Shown piece by piece: positions 46,129 to 55,845 of a stretch of 64,000 nucleotides of DNA (position 1 is the stretch's first letter; the number at the start of each line of letters is the position of its first letter). This stretch comes from Cryobacterium sp. HLT2-28 (GTDB lineage: Bacteria > Actinomycetota > Actinomycetes > Actinomycetales > Microbacteriaceae): the NCBI RefSeq assembly GCF_004402495.1, contig NZ_SOFH01000029.1:213979-277978 (forward strand), given 5' to 3'. The notes beneath the pieces are model-generated. The model did no database searches, was not told the origin of the DNA, and saw nothing but the letters and a program-made list of their open reading frames with translations. A program made the translations under genes and the position numbers.

Positions 46129-46430
46129 CTGGCGCGATGATCGGGTCCTCCGATGGTCCGACCTTAGGCTGGACTGCAGCGCTGCGGGTCAGTTCCGATC
46201 TCGACCAATCACACCGGGGCACGCGGCTGAGCCCGTATGACCGCCCGGCCCGTTGAAGGTTCCCTACGGACACAACTCCGCTTCGAGCGGACGGGGCGCG
46301 ATTCGCGTTCGGAAGGTCTCTCTCAACGTCAACTTTCGAACTTCTCGCCGCGTGTTGGCCGGCTAACCATTCCAGGTCATGTCGATGGATGCCCAACGAT
46401 TCCCGTTGCGGTCATTGCCCTCAACGACTT
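46129..46430. other. Gap without recognisable gene
   Basis: Follows the lactonase. I find no convincing frame on either strand; it ends abruptly at the truncated end of an IS3 orfB (LPPTAEV junction near 46434). Confidence 0.5.
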
Positions 46431-46646
46431 CGGCGGTCGGCGGCAAGTGCACGAACCGGGTCGAGTTCACCACGGCCAGGATCCGGGCCCGCTCGAGGAC
46501 ATCGAGCCGGTTCGCCGGCACCCGCACCGGCCGGGGCGTCCGGGTGCGCGGCGTCCGGGTCGCGGTCGCCGGGGCAACCCGACCAGCACGGCGGCCGTCC
46601 GGGTCGGAACGCCGCGGCCGGTCAGGTCGCGGTAGGTGGTCATCAC
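46431..46646 (-). pseudogene. IS3 OrfB, 5' fragment
   Basis: MTTYRDLTGRGVPTRTAAVL like copy 1, then a frameshift near 46575 (CGACCGCGACC region), then PANRLDVLERARILAVVNS and a junction to unrelated sequence after LPP. No DDE residues are left. Confidence 0.8.
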
Positions 46647-47083
46647 GGTTTCGTCTGCGGTGTTTCGTCCCGCGAGCTCTTCGAAAGATTTTCGAGTAGC
46701 TCGTGCATTTTTGACATGATCTCCAACGCCACCCCCGTCGTTTCCAACCGTCGCTCGGTCAGGTCCAGCTGGCGGCGGAGCCTCGCGATCTCGGCCTGTT
46801 CGGGCGTGAGCCGGCCGATCTTCTCCCCAGGTTTCTTGCCCTGCAGCACGCCCGCATCTCGCAGTTTTCGCCACTCCGTGATCTGCGAGGAATAGATCCC
46901 CTGCTCCCGCAAATACGCGCCGCCCCCGTTCCGTGAGATGGCGTCCTCATACGTGGCGAGGTGGTCGAGTTTCTGCTTCGGCGTGAACGAGCGCCGGGGC
47001 GTGGGGCCGCCCGCGCGGGGGCCGGGACTGCTGTTGTTCATGGAACTATCGTCGCGCACGGCGATCAACGATGGGCTGGACAT
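46643..47083 (-). CDS. IS3-family transposase, OrfA (second copy)
   Basis: 146 residues, differing from the first copy by only a few substitutions (ATYEDAISRNGGG; RQLDLTERR). Intact but without a functional OrfB beside it. It could still interact with OrfB from the first copy. Confidence 0.9.
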   Translation of the reverse strand: MSSPSLIAVRDDSSMNNSSPGPRAGGPTPRRSFTPKQKLDHLATYEDAISRNGGGAYLREQGIYSSQITEWRKLRDAGVLQGKKPGEKIGRLTPEQAEIARLRRQLDLTERRLETTGVALEIMSKMHELLENLSKSSRDETPQTKP

Positions 47084-47167
47084 GGGGGGACTTCCTGATT
47101 CTCGCCCTACGTCAAACGGCGGACTTGCTCTGAGCTACTGGCCTCAGCTCACCCCGACACGTAGGGC

Positions 47168-47477
47168 ATCGATCCACCTTAGAGAGTTGGCAGCTCAGCG
47201 ATGACTTTCGGGACGCGGTCAATCGGATGCAGTGCCATTTCCGCACCCTACCGAATATTCGAGGCCAGCCCCATAACGATCTGGCGCGACAAGCGTCCCT
47301 CTTACGGCGTTCGCTTAACCGGTTGAACGGACGTGTCCGGACGTATTGCCAAGTCCGGAAACGCAGAATTACCCCGAAGTCGCATCGGGCGGTGCAGAAG
47401 GTTTTGCCGAGGCGTCCCGGACACACGCAGGCCCGGTGGCGACCGCCATCGGGCGGCATCACATGGCTGCGATTCAG
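47168..47477. other. Gap without intact gene
   Basis: On the minus strand MALHPIDRVPKVIAELPTL ends at a stop at 47180 and might be the tail of a lost gene. The rest shows nothing. A GTCCGGA(A/C)G word is repeated twice near 47335 (GTCCGGACG and GTCCGGAAA). Confidence 0.4.
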
Positions 47478-48173
47478 CTATTTAGATGAGTCGAGCCATG
47501 TGTCTACGGCGTCTCGTGCGGCGGCGGGCCGTTCATGGAACAGGAAGTGGCCGGCGCCCTCGATGATGGTGAATGTGGCTGCGGGCATTGCGGCGGCTGT
47601 CTCTTCGGCGGCGTCGAGGGGAATGAGGCGATCTGAGGCCCCATGGATGATCGCTGTTGAACACGTTATCGACGGCAGCATCGAGCGGAGGTCAGCGCGC
47701 TGAACGACAGCACGCTGCTGGCGCAGGAAGGCGCCTGGGCCAATTGGCGCCGTCATTGCCCGCCATGTGGCCAGCAATGCCTGGTCAGACTCGTTGTCTG
47801 CTGCGACGACGCCGGGGAAGGCGGCCTCGACGAGAGCGTCGAAATGCCCGTCCTCGACGAGTGCGGATTGGCTGGACCGCGCCTTGACCTGCTCCGTGGT
47901 GTCGGCTCGGGCGGACGTGCTCACGAGTGCGAGGGCGGTGACCCGGTCGGGTGCTTGCCGGACGACTTCCAAGGCGACGTACCCTCCCATGCTCGTACCA
48001 AGAATGGCGAATTCTCCGGCGTTCTCGCGGAGAATCCGTTCAGCCATTGCCGCGATCGTGTCGTCATGGCGGGTGTCGGCCAAGGTGACCTGACCGTGGG
48101 ACCAGACAGTGTCGATCACCGGCGCGTACGCGAGGGGGGAGCAGAGCAAAGGCGGCACCATGACGATCTTCAT
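47478..48173 (-). CDS. Alpha/beta hydrolase
   Basis: 231 residues. N-terminal MKIVMVPPLLCSPLAYAPV with the oxyanion-hole loop. Nucleophile elbow GTSMGGYVA (Ser near residue 67), aspartate in IIHGASDRLIPLD, and catalytic histidine in GAGHFLFHE. Complete triad, probably a small esterase/lactonase-type enzyme. The start is the ATG at 48173; a longer frame to 48449 is not supported. Confidence 0.88.
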   Translation of the reverse strand: MKIVMVPPLLCSPLAYAPVIDTVWSHGQVTLADTRHDDTIAAMAERILRENAGEFAILGTSMGGYVALEVVRQAPDRVTALALVSTSARADTTEQVKARSSQSALVEDGHFDALVEAAFPGVVAADNESDQALLATWRAMTAPIGPGAFLRQQRAVVQRADLRSMLPSITCSTAIIHGASDRLIPLDAAEETAAAMPAATFTIIEGAGHFLFHERPAAARDAVDTWLDSSK

Positions 48174-48264
48174 GTATCCATTCTCACGGGACCCACCGAC
48201 AGTCGAGTCGAACGCCACCTCCCAACGTCCAGTTGAATGAGGCGAGCGTGAGTTCATTTGGCTT

Positions 48265-48390
48265 GTTCTGCCTGGATGGTTGAGGTTGGTGTGTCGATCC
48301 AGGCCGCGGCTGGGGCGCCAAGGATCTTTGGCTCGCCTCTGGTGCTGAAGCGCTCGCGGCTGGGACGGCGAAGCAGCCAGGCACGCCACC
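48265..48390 (-). pseudogene. IS3 OrfB C-terminal remnant
   Basis: Minus-strand frames read RERFSTRGEPKILGAPAAAW and IDTP, parallel to the end of the intact OrfB at 33318 (RFSTNLDPKILATPDAAWIN). A different, more diverged IS3 member than the two other copies. Confidence 0.7.
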
Positions 48391-48467
48391 ACCGCGGCAG
48401 CCCTCACCAGCCACCTCCGCCAAGTCCGACGTTGACACCAAAACCCCAATCCCCGTGACCTGACAAC

Positions 48468-48727
48468 GAGAGCCGGTTAATCGAACGACTCAACAGAGAG
48501 GTCAAACGCCGCACCGACGTCGTGGGCGTGTTCCCCAACCCGCAGCCCGGCTCCGCCTCGCAGGGGCCGTCCTCGTCGAGCAACACGACGAGTGGGAAGC
48601 CGGCGCCCGCCGCTACCTCTCCGAAGACTCCATGCGCCAGCTGGACGCCTTCAACACCGCCCTCACCACCCCCGACGCCGGCACGCTGACGGGGGTGATT
48701 CCCATTCCCGAGCTCAGTGCTGCGTAA
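48468..48727 (+). pseudogene. IS256-family transposase C-terminus, frameshifted
   Basis: ESRLIERLNREVKRRTDVVG then, after a one-base deletion near 48541, AARLRLAGAVLVEQHDEWEA and DSMRQLDAFNTAL, ending ELSAA and TAA at 48725. The last quarter of a mutator/IS256 transposase; no catalytic DDE. Confidence 0.85.
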
Positions 48728-48790
48728 TCAAATCAACTGACCCGCACGGCGTCGAGAAACTCCATCACTGAGCGGGACGTGACCTTTTCT

Positions 48791-48841
48791 AGAGTCCCGC
48801 GCAGCCAGCTCAATGTGCCACCTAGCGATCACAGGATGCCG
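48791..48841. repeat. 51-bp dispersed repeat, copy 1
   Basis: AGAGTCCCGC...CCTAGCGATCACAGGATGCC, matching 52981-53031 with seven mismatches, same orientation. A related partial copy (GCGCCAAATAGCGATCACAG) is at 35211-35230, at the start of the truncated resolvase. Identity unknown; maybe a recombination site or an IS end. Confidence 0.75.
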
Positions 48842-48916
48842 CCAGTTGCAAGGCCACAGCGGCATACTTATTTAATCGGTTGACCGGGGTGAGCGATGTT
48901 TCGCTTGGGTAAAAGC

Positions 48917-48980
48917 GGGCAATAACCCACTTTACGGGATGTGGACAATAATCCATAATACTGAGTGTGGTCGATGATCC
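48917..48980. promoter_or_regulatory. Three phased operator palindromes of hipBA
   Basis: GGGCAATAACCC (48917), GGACAATAATCC (48943) and GGTCGATGATCC (48969): all GG-N8-CC, spaced exactly 26 bp apart. A CATAAT -10-like element lies between the second and third at 48954. The hipB TTG is 18 bases after the last. HipB of E. coli binds TATCC-N8-GGATA, also an 8-base spacer, so these are very likely autoregulatory sites. Confidence 0.8.
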
Positions 48981-48998
48981 GCACTCGAGGGGAGAAGC

Positions 48999-49262
48999 TT
49001 GAACGTCTACAACGCCCGGGATCTGGGTGCGGCTGCCCGCCAGAAGCGCGAAGCGCTCGGGCTGACGCAGCAGGCCGCGGCCGATGCGGCCGGCGTGTCT
49101 CGTGAGTGGCTGGGGGGCTTCGAGTCCGGAAAGCCCGGTGTGTCCCTGTCCCGCGTCTTCACTGTGTTACATACCCTGCACCTGGGCCTCGAACTCGCCG
49201 AGATGAAGGCCGACGAGGATACGGCCCTCGACGACGTGTTCGCGGATCTGGACAGGCCATGA
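48999..49262 (+). CDS. hipB: HipB-like antitoxin (XRE-family regulator)
   Basis: 87 residues with a helix-turn-helix (ARQKREALGLTQQAAADAAG, VSREWLGGFESGKPGVSLSRV). Antitoxin that represses its own operon and neutralises HipA. TTG start behind GGGGAGAAG. Its stop overlaps hipA (ATGA). Confidence 0.92.
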   Translation: MNVYNARDLGAAARQKREALGLTQQAAADAAGVSREWLGGFESGKPGVSLSRVFTVLHTLHLGLELAEMKADEDTALDDVFADLDRP

Positions 49263-50536
49263 CCCGTGAACTGAGCGTGTACCTCGACGGTACCCGCGCG
49301 GGCACCTTGCGCCAGACCAGCCACGGCAATACCACGTTCCGGTACGAGGATGACTACGGCGCGAGCCGCCGGGCAGCTCCCACGCCCGTTTCCCTGTCTA
49401 TGCCGGTGGCCCGCCGAGAGCACCCGGCGCGCGTCGTTATGCCGTTCCTGCAGGGTCTCCTGCCGGACAGTCCTACGAAACTCGCCCAGCTTGCCCGGGA
49501 TTATCAGACCTCGCCCCGCAACGCTTTCGGGCTCCTCGCCCATGTGGGCAGGGATTCCGCTGGTGCTGTTCAGGTGCTACCGCCTGGTGAGGACTCCACC
49601 GATGCCGCAACCCGGCAGGGCGATGTCACACCGCTCACGAATGCCAACGTGGGTGAAGTCATCGCGGACCTCATCGAACACTCCGACACGTGGGGCCGTA
49701 GCCGCGCCGACATGCATTGGTCCCTGCCTGGCGCCCAACCCAAGGTCGCCCTGTTCCGCTTCGACGACGGCTCCTGGGGTACCCCGAACGATTCGACCCC
49801 CACGACCCATATTTTGAAGCCGGCCGTCGCGCCGTACACCGACCATGACGTGAACGAGCACGTGACGTTGGGCGCGGCCCGGATACTGGGCCTGACCGTG
49901 TCCCAGCACGAGCTGATGACCACCGACCAAGGCCACCGGGTGTTCGTGTCTACCCGGTACGACCGGCGGAAGGTCGGCGGCCGGTGGGTTCGACTGCACC
50001 AAGAGGACCTGTGCCAGGCGCTGTCTGTGGCCCCGGACATGAAGTATCAGCAGGACGGTGGCCCGGGCGTCAACCAGATAGCAGGACTGTTCGACAATCT
50101 CTCCGACGCCCGGGACCAGGCCGACAGCCGCCGCCGGTTCTTTGATGCTTTGGTGTTCAATGTGAGCGCCGCGTGTACCGACGCCCACGCCAAGAACTTC
50201 TCCATGCTTCTCTCCGGCCGTCGGGCGACCCTGGCGCCGCCTTATGACGTGGGTACCCACGCCCCATATCCGGCGGCGGAACCGCTACGCTCCGCGATGA
50301 AGGTCGACGACGAGTACACGATCGACGCCATCGGGCTGCCCGAACTCCTCAAAGCGGCCACCAAACTTCGCATCCGGGCCGACGTGGCCGCCGACCGGGT
50401 CGCCCACATCCGAACGAACATGGCTGCGGCGTTTGCGGATGCGGCCACGGCAACGACGGGGCCAGGAGTGCGAGGCTACGCCGCCACCGTCGCCAACTCC
50501 GTCCACGCGCTGGCGGCCGCCCGCGGCTGGTCCTGA
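49259..50536 (+). CDS. hipA: HipA-like serine/threonine kinase toxin
   Basis: 425 residues. HipA N-terminal domain (ELSVYLDGTRAGTL, PFLQGLLPDSP), the ATP-loop SLPGAQPKVALFR, catalytic aspartate in CTDAHAKNFSML, and Mg-binding aspartate in APPYDVGTH. All kinase residues are present, so probably active; the E. coli enzyme phosphorylates glutamyl-tRNA synthetase and halts growth. ATG start overlaps hipB; forms a complete toxin-antitoxin unit. Confidence 0.93.
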   Translation: MTRELSVYLDGTRAGTLRQTSHGNTTFRYEDDYGASRRAAPTPVSLSMPVARREHPARVVMPFLQGLLPDSPTKLAQLARDYQTSPRNAFGLLAHVGRDSAGAVQVLPPGEDSTDAATRQGDVTPLTNANVGEVIADLIEHSDTWGRSRADMHWSLPGAQPKVALFRFDDGSWGTPNDSTPTTHILKPAVAPYTDHDVNEHVTLGAARILGLTVSQHELMTTDQGHRVFVSTRYDRRKVGGRWVRLHQEDLCQALSVAPDMKYQQDGGPGVNQIAGLFDNLSDARDQADSRRRFFDALVFNVSAACTDAHAKNFSMLLSGRRATLAPPYDVGTHAPYPAAEPLRSAMKVDDEYTIDAIGLPELLKAATKLRIRADVAADRVAHIRTNMAAAFADAATATTGPGVRGYAATVANSVHALAAARGWS

Positions 50537-50850
50537 CCGCCCGTCTCGCCCGGTCCCGGGGCGAAGTCACCCCCAACTCTTGTGCAACAGGGGCGAGATA
50601 CGAGGGTGACAGCTCGCTCTTACCCGCCGGCCGGGCATCCAGTTGGGCGATCACCAGGCAGGCCACCGGATCCTCTGAAAGTCCAACAAACGACGTGCGC
50701 AAAGTGTGGCCGACAAGGACGACGACCTGGGTGTGCCGAACTTTGAACGATGCTTGACCCCAAGGTGATCGAGGGCACCGATGACGGCCCATTCTGGCCC
50801 TCGGAGTGCAGTTTCGTTCGTCTCGTTCTGACCGGGCGGGGATGGGCTGC
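50537..50850. other. Gap without recognisable gene
   Basis: GC-rich but I see no supported frame. It runs into the IS21 istA remnant at 50851. Confidence 0.45.
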
Positions 50851-50979
50851 GATGACGTTGCCGAGAGGTCTGAAGGCGAGGTGTATCTCGCGCTGTTTCC
50901 CGGCCGCGGGGTACGTGAGAGTGTGTTCATGCAGCCGGACTGGGGCCAGGTGCACCGAGAGCTGGCCAGGGTCATCCAG
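50851..50979 (+). pseudogene. istA: IS21 istA fragment
   Basis: Frame reads DDVAERSEGEVYLALFPGRG and VRESVFMQPDWGQVHRELARVI, the conserved FMQPDWxxVHREL segment of IstA transposases. Only about 40 residues remain. It could be a relic of the IS21-type element whose ends flank the arc genes. Confidence 0.7.
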
Positions 50980-51023
50980 TGTCGTAGAATTAGGGTTCGT
51001 GAAGATCGACCAGGAGCGTCCGG

Positions 51024-52067
51024 GTGAGCCTCGGTGAACCGGAGGATTTCGCCGTGACAGTGTCAGTGACGTCGCCCATTGATGACTCGGACCTATTCGA
51101 GGGTGTGATCACCGGGGTGCGTGATCCGCGCCGGCTCAAGGTTGTCGCCGACGCAGACCTACGAGGGTCCATGGCTGACCCTGATCTGGATGCGGTGGTT
51201 GCCACCCTGCGCCTGGCTTGCGCGGCGCCGATCGTCGTCGTGAACATCGTCAGTGCGGACCGGCAGACCTACGCGGCGGAGGTTGGTGTCGGGGCAGAAT
51301 GCACGTCAGTACCGGACGCACTGTCCTTTTGTGCGGAGGTGGTTGACACGGGTCGGGCCACGACAGTCCCCGATGCCGCTGCGCATCCCGTCTACTGCCA
51401 GAACCCGATGGTACTCAGCGGCATTATCGGTTCATACGCGGGCGTCCCGCTTGTCGATAACGGCGTGGTTCTGGGCAGCGTGGCAATCTTCGACCACCAT
51501 GCGCGAGTGTTCTCCGCTGACGTCCTGGACATCCTTCGTCACCAGGGGAAACTGGCTGGGTCTGTCCTCGCACTGCGCAGGTCGGCCCGCACGGACGCGT
51601 TGACCGGGTTGCCCAACCGTGCCCTTTACGCGGACCGCCTCGTGGGGGCGCTGGCGAGACTTGAGCGCAACGGTGGAATGGTCTGCGTGATGTACCTCGA
51701 CATCGACGACTTCAAGATCATCAACGACACTCTCGGGCACGGCGGGGGCGACGACATCCTTATCGAGTTTGGGAGGAGACTAGCCAGCGTGTTGCGCCCC
51801 ACCGATACGGTGGCGCGCTTCGGTGGGGATGAGTTCGTGATCCTCTGCGAGAACTTCGGTGGCGTCGGCGATGCCGAAAAGTTGGCGGCTCGGGTCGTGG
51901 CCGCGACCTCCACGCCATGGGATGCCCAGGGCTGGTTCATGCCTGTCCACGTGAGCATTGGTTTCGCCGTGACAGATTCTGCCACAACAGAGCCATCGGC
52001 ATTGCTTCGTGACGCCGACTCCGCTATGTACTTGGCTAAGAATATTCCTGGCTCCATGTCGGTATAG
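51024..52067 (+). CDS. GAF-GGDEF diguanylate cyclase
   Basis: 347 residues, cytosolic. GAF sensor domain at about residues 55-190 (APIVVVNIVSADRQTYAAEVG; GSYAGVPLVDNGVVLGSVAI), then GGDEF domain: DALTGLPNRALYADRL, FKIINDTLGHGGGDDIL, and the intact active site ARFGGDEFVIL (about residue 266-275). An inhibitory RxxD site (RPTD) lies five residues before GGDEF. Expected to make c-di-GMP. The extreme C-terminus is short (KNIPGSMSV). GTG start behind GGAGCG. Confidence 0.92.
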   Translation: MSLGEPEDFAVTVSVTSPIDDSDLFEGVITGVRDPRRLKVVADADLRGSMADPDLDAVVATLRLACAAPIVVVNIVSADRQTYAAEVGVGAECTSVPDALSFCAEVVDTGRATTVPDAAAHPVYCQNPMVLSGIIGSYAGVPLVDNGVVLGSVAIFDHHARVFSADVLDILRHQGKLAGSVLALRRSARTDALTGLPNRALYADRLVGALARLERNGGMVCVMYLDIDDFKIINDTLGHGGGDDILIEFGRRLASVLRPTDTVARFGGDEFVILCENFGGVGDAEKLAARVVAATSTPWDAQGWFMPVHVSIGFAVTDSATTEPSALLRDADSAMYLAKNIPGSMSV

Positions 52068-52203
52068 GCACCCAGTCGGCGGACAGAGCCGCAATAGCCT
52101 CATCGTTGAGCCGTCTCAGCCAGTAGGTCATGACGGTGGGGGCTGAGGAGAGCGCGCCGCCCGCAGACCGCTAAGCCGTCGCGGGCGGCTTGTGCTCCCT
52201 CGG
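52068..52203. other. Gap without recognised gene
   Basis: On the minus strand MTYWLRRLNDEAIAALSADW looks protein-like (52070-52130), but no family is recognised and it runs into the cyclase end. Confidence 0.35.
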
Positions 52204-52626
52204 TCACCACGGTGCCCGAGGGGTCAATCCGGCAAATAATAAGTGGTGGGGTGGCAATATCTGCCTCCGCACCGACAGCGCCGACCACAGATATGACTCA
52301 GCCTTGGCTCGTCCCATGATCGCAGGGAGCTGCTGTCGCATCGCACGCTTGCCGAGTGACGTGCGTTTCCGCTTTGTGCGGATCTGAGGCATCCGATTCA
52401 GTACCCAAGATGGGGTCGCCAAAGTTTCTGGGATCTTAGACACGCTGGCCGAGCGCCTAGCCTTCGCGACACGGAGAACAGATGACTGGCTATGTGACAG
52501 ATTCTGATTCCAGCGCGCGAGGGATCGTGTTGTCACGTAATCGAACGTATAAACGACAGGGGTCGATTGAGCTGCGCGTACTTCGGCCGGCGTCATCAGG
52601 GGCGAGACCGGCCTGGGCTTGATCAC
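52204..52626 (-). CDS. Hypothetical protein coupled to nrdH
   Basis: 140 residues starting at GTG 52626, which overlaps the nrdH stop by three bases (GTGA). The first 45 residues (MIKPRPVSPLMTPAEVRAAQ, PVVYTFDYVTTRSLARWNQ) look like real protein; the rest is arginine/alanine-rich and may result from a frameshift. No family recognised. Either a real coupled gene with a damaged tail or a fragment. Confidence 0.4.
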   Translation of the reverse strand: MIKPRPVSPLMTPAEVRAAQSTPVVYTFDYVTTRSLARWNQNLSHSQSSVLRVAKARRSASVSKIPETLATPSWVLNRMPQIRTKRKRTSLGKRAMRQQLPAIMGRAKAESYLWSALSVRRQILPPHHLLFAGLTPRAPW

Positions 52627-52898
52627 GCGTTCTCCTCCTTCGAGAGCAGCGTGAGTGCCGCGGCGTGCGCTGCGGCGATAGCGTTGATCTTGTCGGGCCT
52701 GAACCCTGTCCAGTGGTCGGCGTCGGTGATCACGACGGGTGCGGATCTGTAGCCGAGTTGGGTGACCAAGTCGGCGCCGGCCTGGTCGTGGACGAGGTCG
52801 ACGGTTTCGTAATGCAGGCCGGCGTTGTCGAGTGCTTGTCTGGTCAGGGTGCATTGGATGCAATTCGGCAGCGTGTAGACCGTGAGTGGTTCTGGCAT
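52623..52898 (-). CDS. nrdH: NrdH-type glutaredoxin
   Basis: 91 residues, thioredoxin fold with the redox motif C13-I-Q-C16 (TLPNCIQCTLTRQAL), the cis-proline in APVVIT and DHWTGFRPDKI. In NrdH the motif is usually CVQC. It donates electrons to class Ib ribonucleotide reductase; nrdEF are not nearby, so this is a stray copy. Outside the PTS and hipBA blocks. Confidence 0.9.
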   Translation of the reverse strand: MPEPLTVYTLPNCIQCTLTRQALDNAGLHYETVDLVHDQAGADLVTQLGYRSAPVVITDADHWTGFRPDKINAIAAAHAAALTLLSKEENA

Positions 52899-52980
52899 CG
52901 GTGGGGCCTCTTTTCATATCTCCCATTGCCTTTTGGCGAAGACTGTGCAACAGCGCCAAGGGTGAATGTGCAAGGAACTG

Positions 52981-53031
52981 AGAGTTCCGCGGGCCCAGCT
53001 CGATGCGCCGCCTAGCGATCACAGGATGCCG
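52981..53031. repeat. 51-bp dispersed repeat, copy 2
   Basis: Matches copy 1 (48791-48841) at 44 of 51 positions and lies in the same orientation, so the two bracket 4.2 kb that contain hipBA, an istA relic, the cyclase and nrdH. Confidence 0.75.
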
Positions 53032-53097
53032 TCAAAGAGTCCCAAGGTTGTTCCCGATGACGCGTTCGCGGACCGGCGAGGGCCCTCGTCGGTTCCG

Positions 53098-54230
<1,133 letters not shown>

Positions 54231-55007
54231 ATGAATCTCAAAGAGCGGCACGATCGCATCTTGGCCCGGCTCCGGGCCAATGAGACTGTTGAGATCGGCG
54301 AGCTCAGCAAGGTGCTTGAGGTCAGCCGTGAAACGGTCCGCAAGGATCTGTACGAACTCGAACGCGATGGTCTTCTGACCAAGGTGCGCGGCGGAGCCAT
54401 CCTGACCTCAGGCGATGTCGAGACGGCGTACGACTTGCGCAAGGCGAAAGATGCTGAAGCGAAGAAGGCCATTGCGCGGCTCGCCGCTGGCCTCATCCAG
54501 CCTGGAGACACGGTGTTCCTCGATTACGGGACCACGAGTTTCATGGTCGCCGAAGAGCTCCTCCTCTTTGAGGGAATCACGGTGGTGACCAATACGCTCC
54601 CGATCGTCAACCTGCTCATCCCCAATACGAGCATCTCAATCATGATCCCGGGCGGGATCGTCCGGACGAATGAGAACTCGCTCTATGGCCCCTTCGGCGC
54701 CCGGAACATGGACCACTTGTTCATGAACATCGGCTTCTTTGGCTGCGCTGGCATTGACACTCGCGCTGGAATAACGAACCACAACATGTTCGAGACATCG
54801 TTCTCGACGTTGGCCATGGAGCACTGTCAAAAGGTCGTTCTGCTCGCCGACCACACCAAGTTCGATGTCGTCGCGGCCCATAAGACGGCGATTCCTGAGG
54901 ATGTCGACCTCATCATCACAGACGAGGCCGTGCCGAGCGCGACCGTCCTGGCACTGCAAAAAGCTGGCGCGGATATCCAGATTGCTCACGAGATTGGCAA
55001 CGCATGA
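54231..55007 (+). CDS. DeoR/GlpR-family regulator of galactitol-type PTS
   Basis: 258 residues: N-terminal helix-turn-helix (LKERHDRILARLRANETVEI, SRETVRKDLYELERDGLL) and a sugar-phosphate isomerase-like effector domain (GDTVFLDYGTTSF, DHTKFDVVA). RBS GGGAGG before the ATG at 54231. Likely senses a phosphorylated intermediate such as tagatose-6-phosphate and controls the eight-gene operon that it starts. Confidence 0.93.
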   Translation: MNLKERHDRILARLRANETVEIGELSKVLEVSRETVRKDLYELERDGLLTKVRGGAILTSGDVETAYDLRKAKDAEAKKAIARLAAGLIQPGDTVFLDYGTTSFMVAEELLLFEGITVVTNTLPIVNLLIPNTSISIMIPGGIVRTNENSLYGPFGARNMDHLFMNIGFFGCAGIDTRAGITNHNMFETSFSTLAMEHCQKVVLLADHTKFDVVAAHKTAIPEDVDLIITDEAVPSATVLALQKAGADIQIAHEIGNA

Positions 55008-55459
55008 AACTGGACCGGAATTTCATCTATCGGAACACGTCGTTCGTCGATCAAAATGCGTTCTTCAACGGTGTCGCATCCGACCTTTACGCTGCCGGTT
55101 ATGTCACCGCGGACTACGCGCAGGCTTTGAAGGATCGCGAGGCGGAATTCCCGACCGGACTTCCTGTTCCCGGTGGCGTCGCGATTCCGCACACCGACGC
55201 GTCCCATGTCCTGAAGGACACCATCGCGGTGGCCACTCTTGCGAAACCGATTTCGTTTGGAGAAATGGGTGGCGACGACGATGACCTGGTCCAGGTGTCC
55301 CTGATCATGCTTCTCGTTCTCACGAGTGCTGCCGGTCACCTCGCTTTCCTGTCCGAGACCATCAAAGCAATTCAGGACCCTGTATTCGTCGCTGCCCTGA
55401 TGTCGTCGTCGTCAGACGAGGACGTTCAAGAGCTCGTCACGCTCAAACTCAACATTTAG
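55004..55459 (+). CDS. gatA: PTS system galactitol-type IIA component
   Basis: 151 residues of the fructose/mannitol-fold IIA. Phosphorylated histidine H63 in GGVAIPHTDASHV. Receives phosphate from HPr and passes it to IIB. ATG overlaps the regulator stop (ATGA). Confidence 0.92.
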   Translation: MKLDRNFIYRNTSFVDQNAFFNGVASDLYAAGYVTADYAQALKDREAEFPTGLPVPGGVAIPHTDASHVLKDTIAVATLAKPISFGEMGGDDDDLVQVSLIMLLVLTSAAGHLAFLSETIKAIQDPVFVAALMSSSSDEDVQELVTLKLNI

Positions 55460-55475
55460 GTCATAGGAGATCATC

Positions 55476-55754
55476 ATGAAGACAATTCTCGTCGCCTGCG
55501 GTGGAGCCGTTGCAACCTCGACAGTCGCTGCTGACAAGATCCGTACCCTCTGCCAGCTCCACCACATTGATGTGGACGTGCAACAGTGCCGAATCCAGGA
55601 GATCGCGATGCGGGCTGCGGATGTCGATCTGATCGTCACAACCGCGCGGGTAACCACTGACTACGGCACGCCCGTCATTCATGGGATCGCGTTCATTTCC
55701 GGAATCAATCTCGAGGCGACCGAGCAAAAGGTCCTCGACGCCCTTTCGAGCTGA
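55476..55754 (+). CDS. gatB: PTS system galactitol-type IIB component
   Basis: 92 residues with the P-loop-like phosphocysteine site C8-G-G in ILVACGGAVATSTVAA, as in GatB. Carries the phosphate to the sugar bound by IIC. RBS AGGAG before the ATG. Confidence 0.92.
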   Translation: MKTILVACGGAVATSTVAADKIRTLCQLHHIDVDVQQCRIQEIAMRAADVDLIVTTARVTTDYGTPVIHGIAFISGINLEATEQKVLDALSS

Positions 55755-55845
55755 ATCAGCTCGAGGCCGGCTCCGTGCTGTGGGGGCCTTCAAGAATCCA
55801 GCGATACTGCGCCATCCATTTAGCAATTCAACTTAAGGACGAGTT

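Larger units (their letters stand above)
46431..47167 (-). mobile_element. IS3-family element, second copy, truncated
   Basis: Near-identical to 34100-34839: intact right end (..CACCCCGACACGTAGGG), intact orfA, but orfB is cut after about 70 codons at 46431 and also frameshifted. So the 3' part of the element with the DDE core is gone. Confidence 0.85.

Noticed and set aside
50620..51027. Separate small genes before the cyclase
   Set aside because: The only recognisable part is an istA relic; the other frames are out of phase with it and have no start signals.
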